From Thermoleophilaceae bacterium (lineage in GTDB: Bacteria; Actinomycetota; Thermoleophilia; Solirubrobacterales; Thermoleophilaceae), in assembly GCA_013812065.1 (NCBI GenBank), contig JACCUC010000089.1, forward strand, positions 1 through 15,021: 15,021 nt of DNA, given 5' to 3'. The translations under genes and the position numbers were made by a program. The notes beneath the pieces are model-generated. The model was not told the DNA's origin, made no database searches, and was given only the letters and a program-made list of their open reading frames with translations. Positions within the stretch are counted from its first letter, which is position 1, and every line of letters begins with the position of its first letter. Of the stretch, positions 14,314-15,021 are shown in pieces.

Positions 14314-14341
14314 GAGGGTCGGGGCTCTGGCCCCGGCCCTC
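14314..14341 (+). terminator. Terminator-like hairpin after small secreted-protein gene
   Basis: GAGGGTCGGGGC (14314-14325) pairs with GCCCCGGCCCTC (14330-14341), with one U-G wobble, around the tetraloop TCTG. A 12-bp GC-rich stem just after the stop codon is a convincing factor-independent-like stem, though no T tract follows. Confidence 0.6.
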
Positions 14342-14348
14342 TGTGGGT

Positions 14349-14379
14349 GACATCGGATCGATTCGCGATCCGGCTTGTC
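14349..14379. repeat. Interrupted inverted repeat downstream of the terminator
   Basis: CGGATCG (14354-14360) and CGATCCG (14366-14372) are perfect 7-bp arms around ATTCG, flanked by outer GACA (14349-14352) and TGTC (14376-14379). It could be an operator or a second hairpin. Nothing else supports a role. Confidence 0.35.
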
Positions 14380-14415
14380 GGTGCTTGGCGTTTGCGCGCC
14401 GCGCTCTGGACTCGT

Positions 14416-15003
14416 TCAGTCGTTCAAGTCGAGTTCTCGAACCCGAGCCTCGCCCCGGTCAAGCAGGTCGCGCGGCGTGGGTAGTGGTCGGTGGCCGCCA
14501 CCTCCGCCACCCCGCGAGAGCCGTGGAAGCCAGCTGCGACCGCCCCCGACCTTTCCGGCCCGCCGCCGATTCGAGCGGCCCCGCCCGGCGGCCCTGCCGC
14601 CGCCTCCTCGCGAGGACTCCCTCCGTTTGGCAAGGTGATCTGCCCGCCGGTCTCGACCGCGGCCGTTCGATCCGGGTCCGTCGCCCCCTCGGCCCTCGGC
14701 GTGACCCCTTCCGGGATTTCGCTGTTGGGACTTGCCGCCGCGACGGTTCTGGTCGCGGCCAGCCCCGGGCGGTTGCACGCCTCGGGATAAGGGCCCGCGG
14801 CCAGCCTTATCGTCGCGCTTACTCCTGTGGCCTGGCGCGCCCTGCGCGAAATTCCTGTCGGACAAGCCGCTCGCCTTCTCGCCGCTCGTGACTTCGCCGC
14901 GGCGCTCGACCGACGATCCGGAGACGACGCTTGCCACTTCGTTGGCGGCCCGCCCGACGGCGGCCTGCGCCTTGTCCACGAAACTCGGATCTGTCACCGC
15001 CAC
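14416..15003 (-). CDS. Doubtful ORF, possibly entering from the right edge
   Basis: A minus-strand frame is open from the right edge to 14416; the first start in it is GTG 15003. The first ~55 residues look protein-like (begins VAVTDPSFVDKAQAAVGRAA, Ala/Val/Ser-rich, helix-prone). After about residue 60 it becomes Arg/Gly-rich and low-complexity, as shadow frames in this DNA do. The gene could start beyond the window. No domain is recognised. It is antisense to another doubtful frame at 14491-14790, and probably at most one of them is coding. Confidence 0.25.
   Translation of the reverse strand: MAVTDPSFVDKAQAAVGRAANEVASVVSGSSVERRGEVTSGEKASGLSDRNFAQGAPGHRSKRDDKAGRGPLSRGVQPPGAGRDQNRRGGKSQQRNPGRGHAEGRGGDGPGSNGRGRDRRADHLAKRRESSRGGGGRAAGRGRSNRRRAGKVGGGRSWLPRLSRGGGGGGHRPLPTPRDLLDRGEARVRELDLND
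14491..14790 (+). CDS. Doubtful ORF with C-terminal hydrophobic segment
   Basis: A 99-codon frame from GTG 14491 is Pro/Ala-rich (contains PPPIRAAPPGGPAAASSRG) and ends with a plausible membrane helix (GISLLGLAAATVLVA) close to the C-terminus. An in-frame TAG at 14482-14484 separates it from a further protein-like stretch that could start at GTG 14347, so it may be the end of a decayed gene. There is no good ribosome site, and third-position GC is lower (about 80%) than in the clear genes. I do not recognise it. Confidence 0.25.
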   Translation: MAATSATPREPWKPAATAPDLSGPPPIRAAPPGGPAAASSRGLPPFGKVICPPVSTAAVRSGSVAPSALGVTPSGISLLGLAAATVLVAASPGRLHASG

Positions 15004-15021
15004 CCCACCGAGGACGCCGCC

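Overview
The window is about 15 kb of very GC-rich bacterial DNA with strongly GC-biased third codon positions, many GTG starts, and gene families typical of Actinomycetota. The mix (a degenerate HD-GYP protein, a DUF2277 protein, an ECF42-type sigma factor with a DGPF partner) would fit a soil actinobacterium, perhaps Thermoleophilia/Solirubrobacterales; that placement is inference. No rRNA, tRNA, CRISPR array, transposase or recombinase was seen.

Layout: (1) 1-886, minus: an HD-GYP-domain protein cut by the left edge. (2) 1066-3568, plus: a short coupled leader ORF, a YihY/BrkB membrane protein and a Tat-exported PhoX/DUF839 lipoprotein, joined by GTGA overlaps. (3) 3622-9081, a minus-strand run: extended SDR, MHS-family (ProP-like) transporter, YadGH-like ABC exporter and fatty acid desaturase. 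The transporter is broken: its first ~133 codons lie on the minus strand (6265 leftward), while the rest of the same protein lies on the plus strand (4872-5885). The pieces are complementary and do not duplicate each other. A single ~1 kb inversion inside one gene explains this, and reverting it would make the whole run co-directional. (4) 9259-10665, plus: a DUF2277 protein and a NIPA/DMT-like membrane transporter. (5) 10708-13229, minus: a likely operon of a DGPF (YCII-like) protein, an ECF42-type sigma factor with a long C-terminal extension, a small basic ORF overlapping its stop, and a PH-domain protein. In front of the operon is a TGTCGA-N17-CGAC element matching my recollection of the ECF42 promoter, overlapped by a perfect 16-bp palindrome. 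(6) 13469-14292, plus: a VOC/glyoxalase-fold protein, then a 58-residue secreted Pro/Gly/Asn-rich peptide, each followed by a strong hairpin. (7) 14345-15021: unresolved, with only weak, mutually antisense ORFs.

The most notable observations are the transporter split by an inversion and the apparently self-regulated ECF42/DGPF module with two unusual downstream members. The other genes look like ordinary actinobacterial families.
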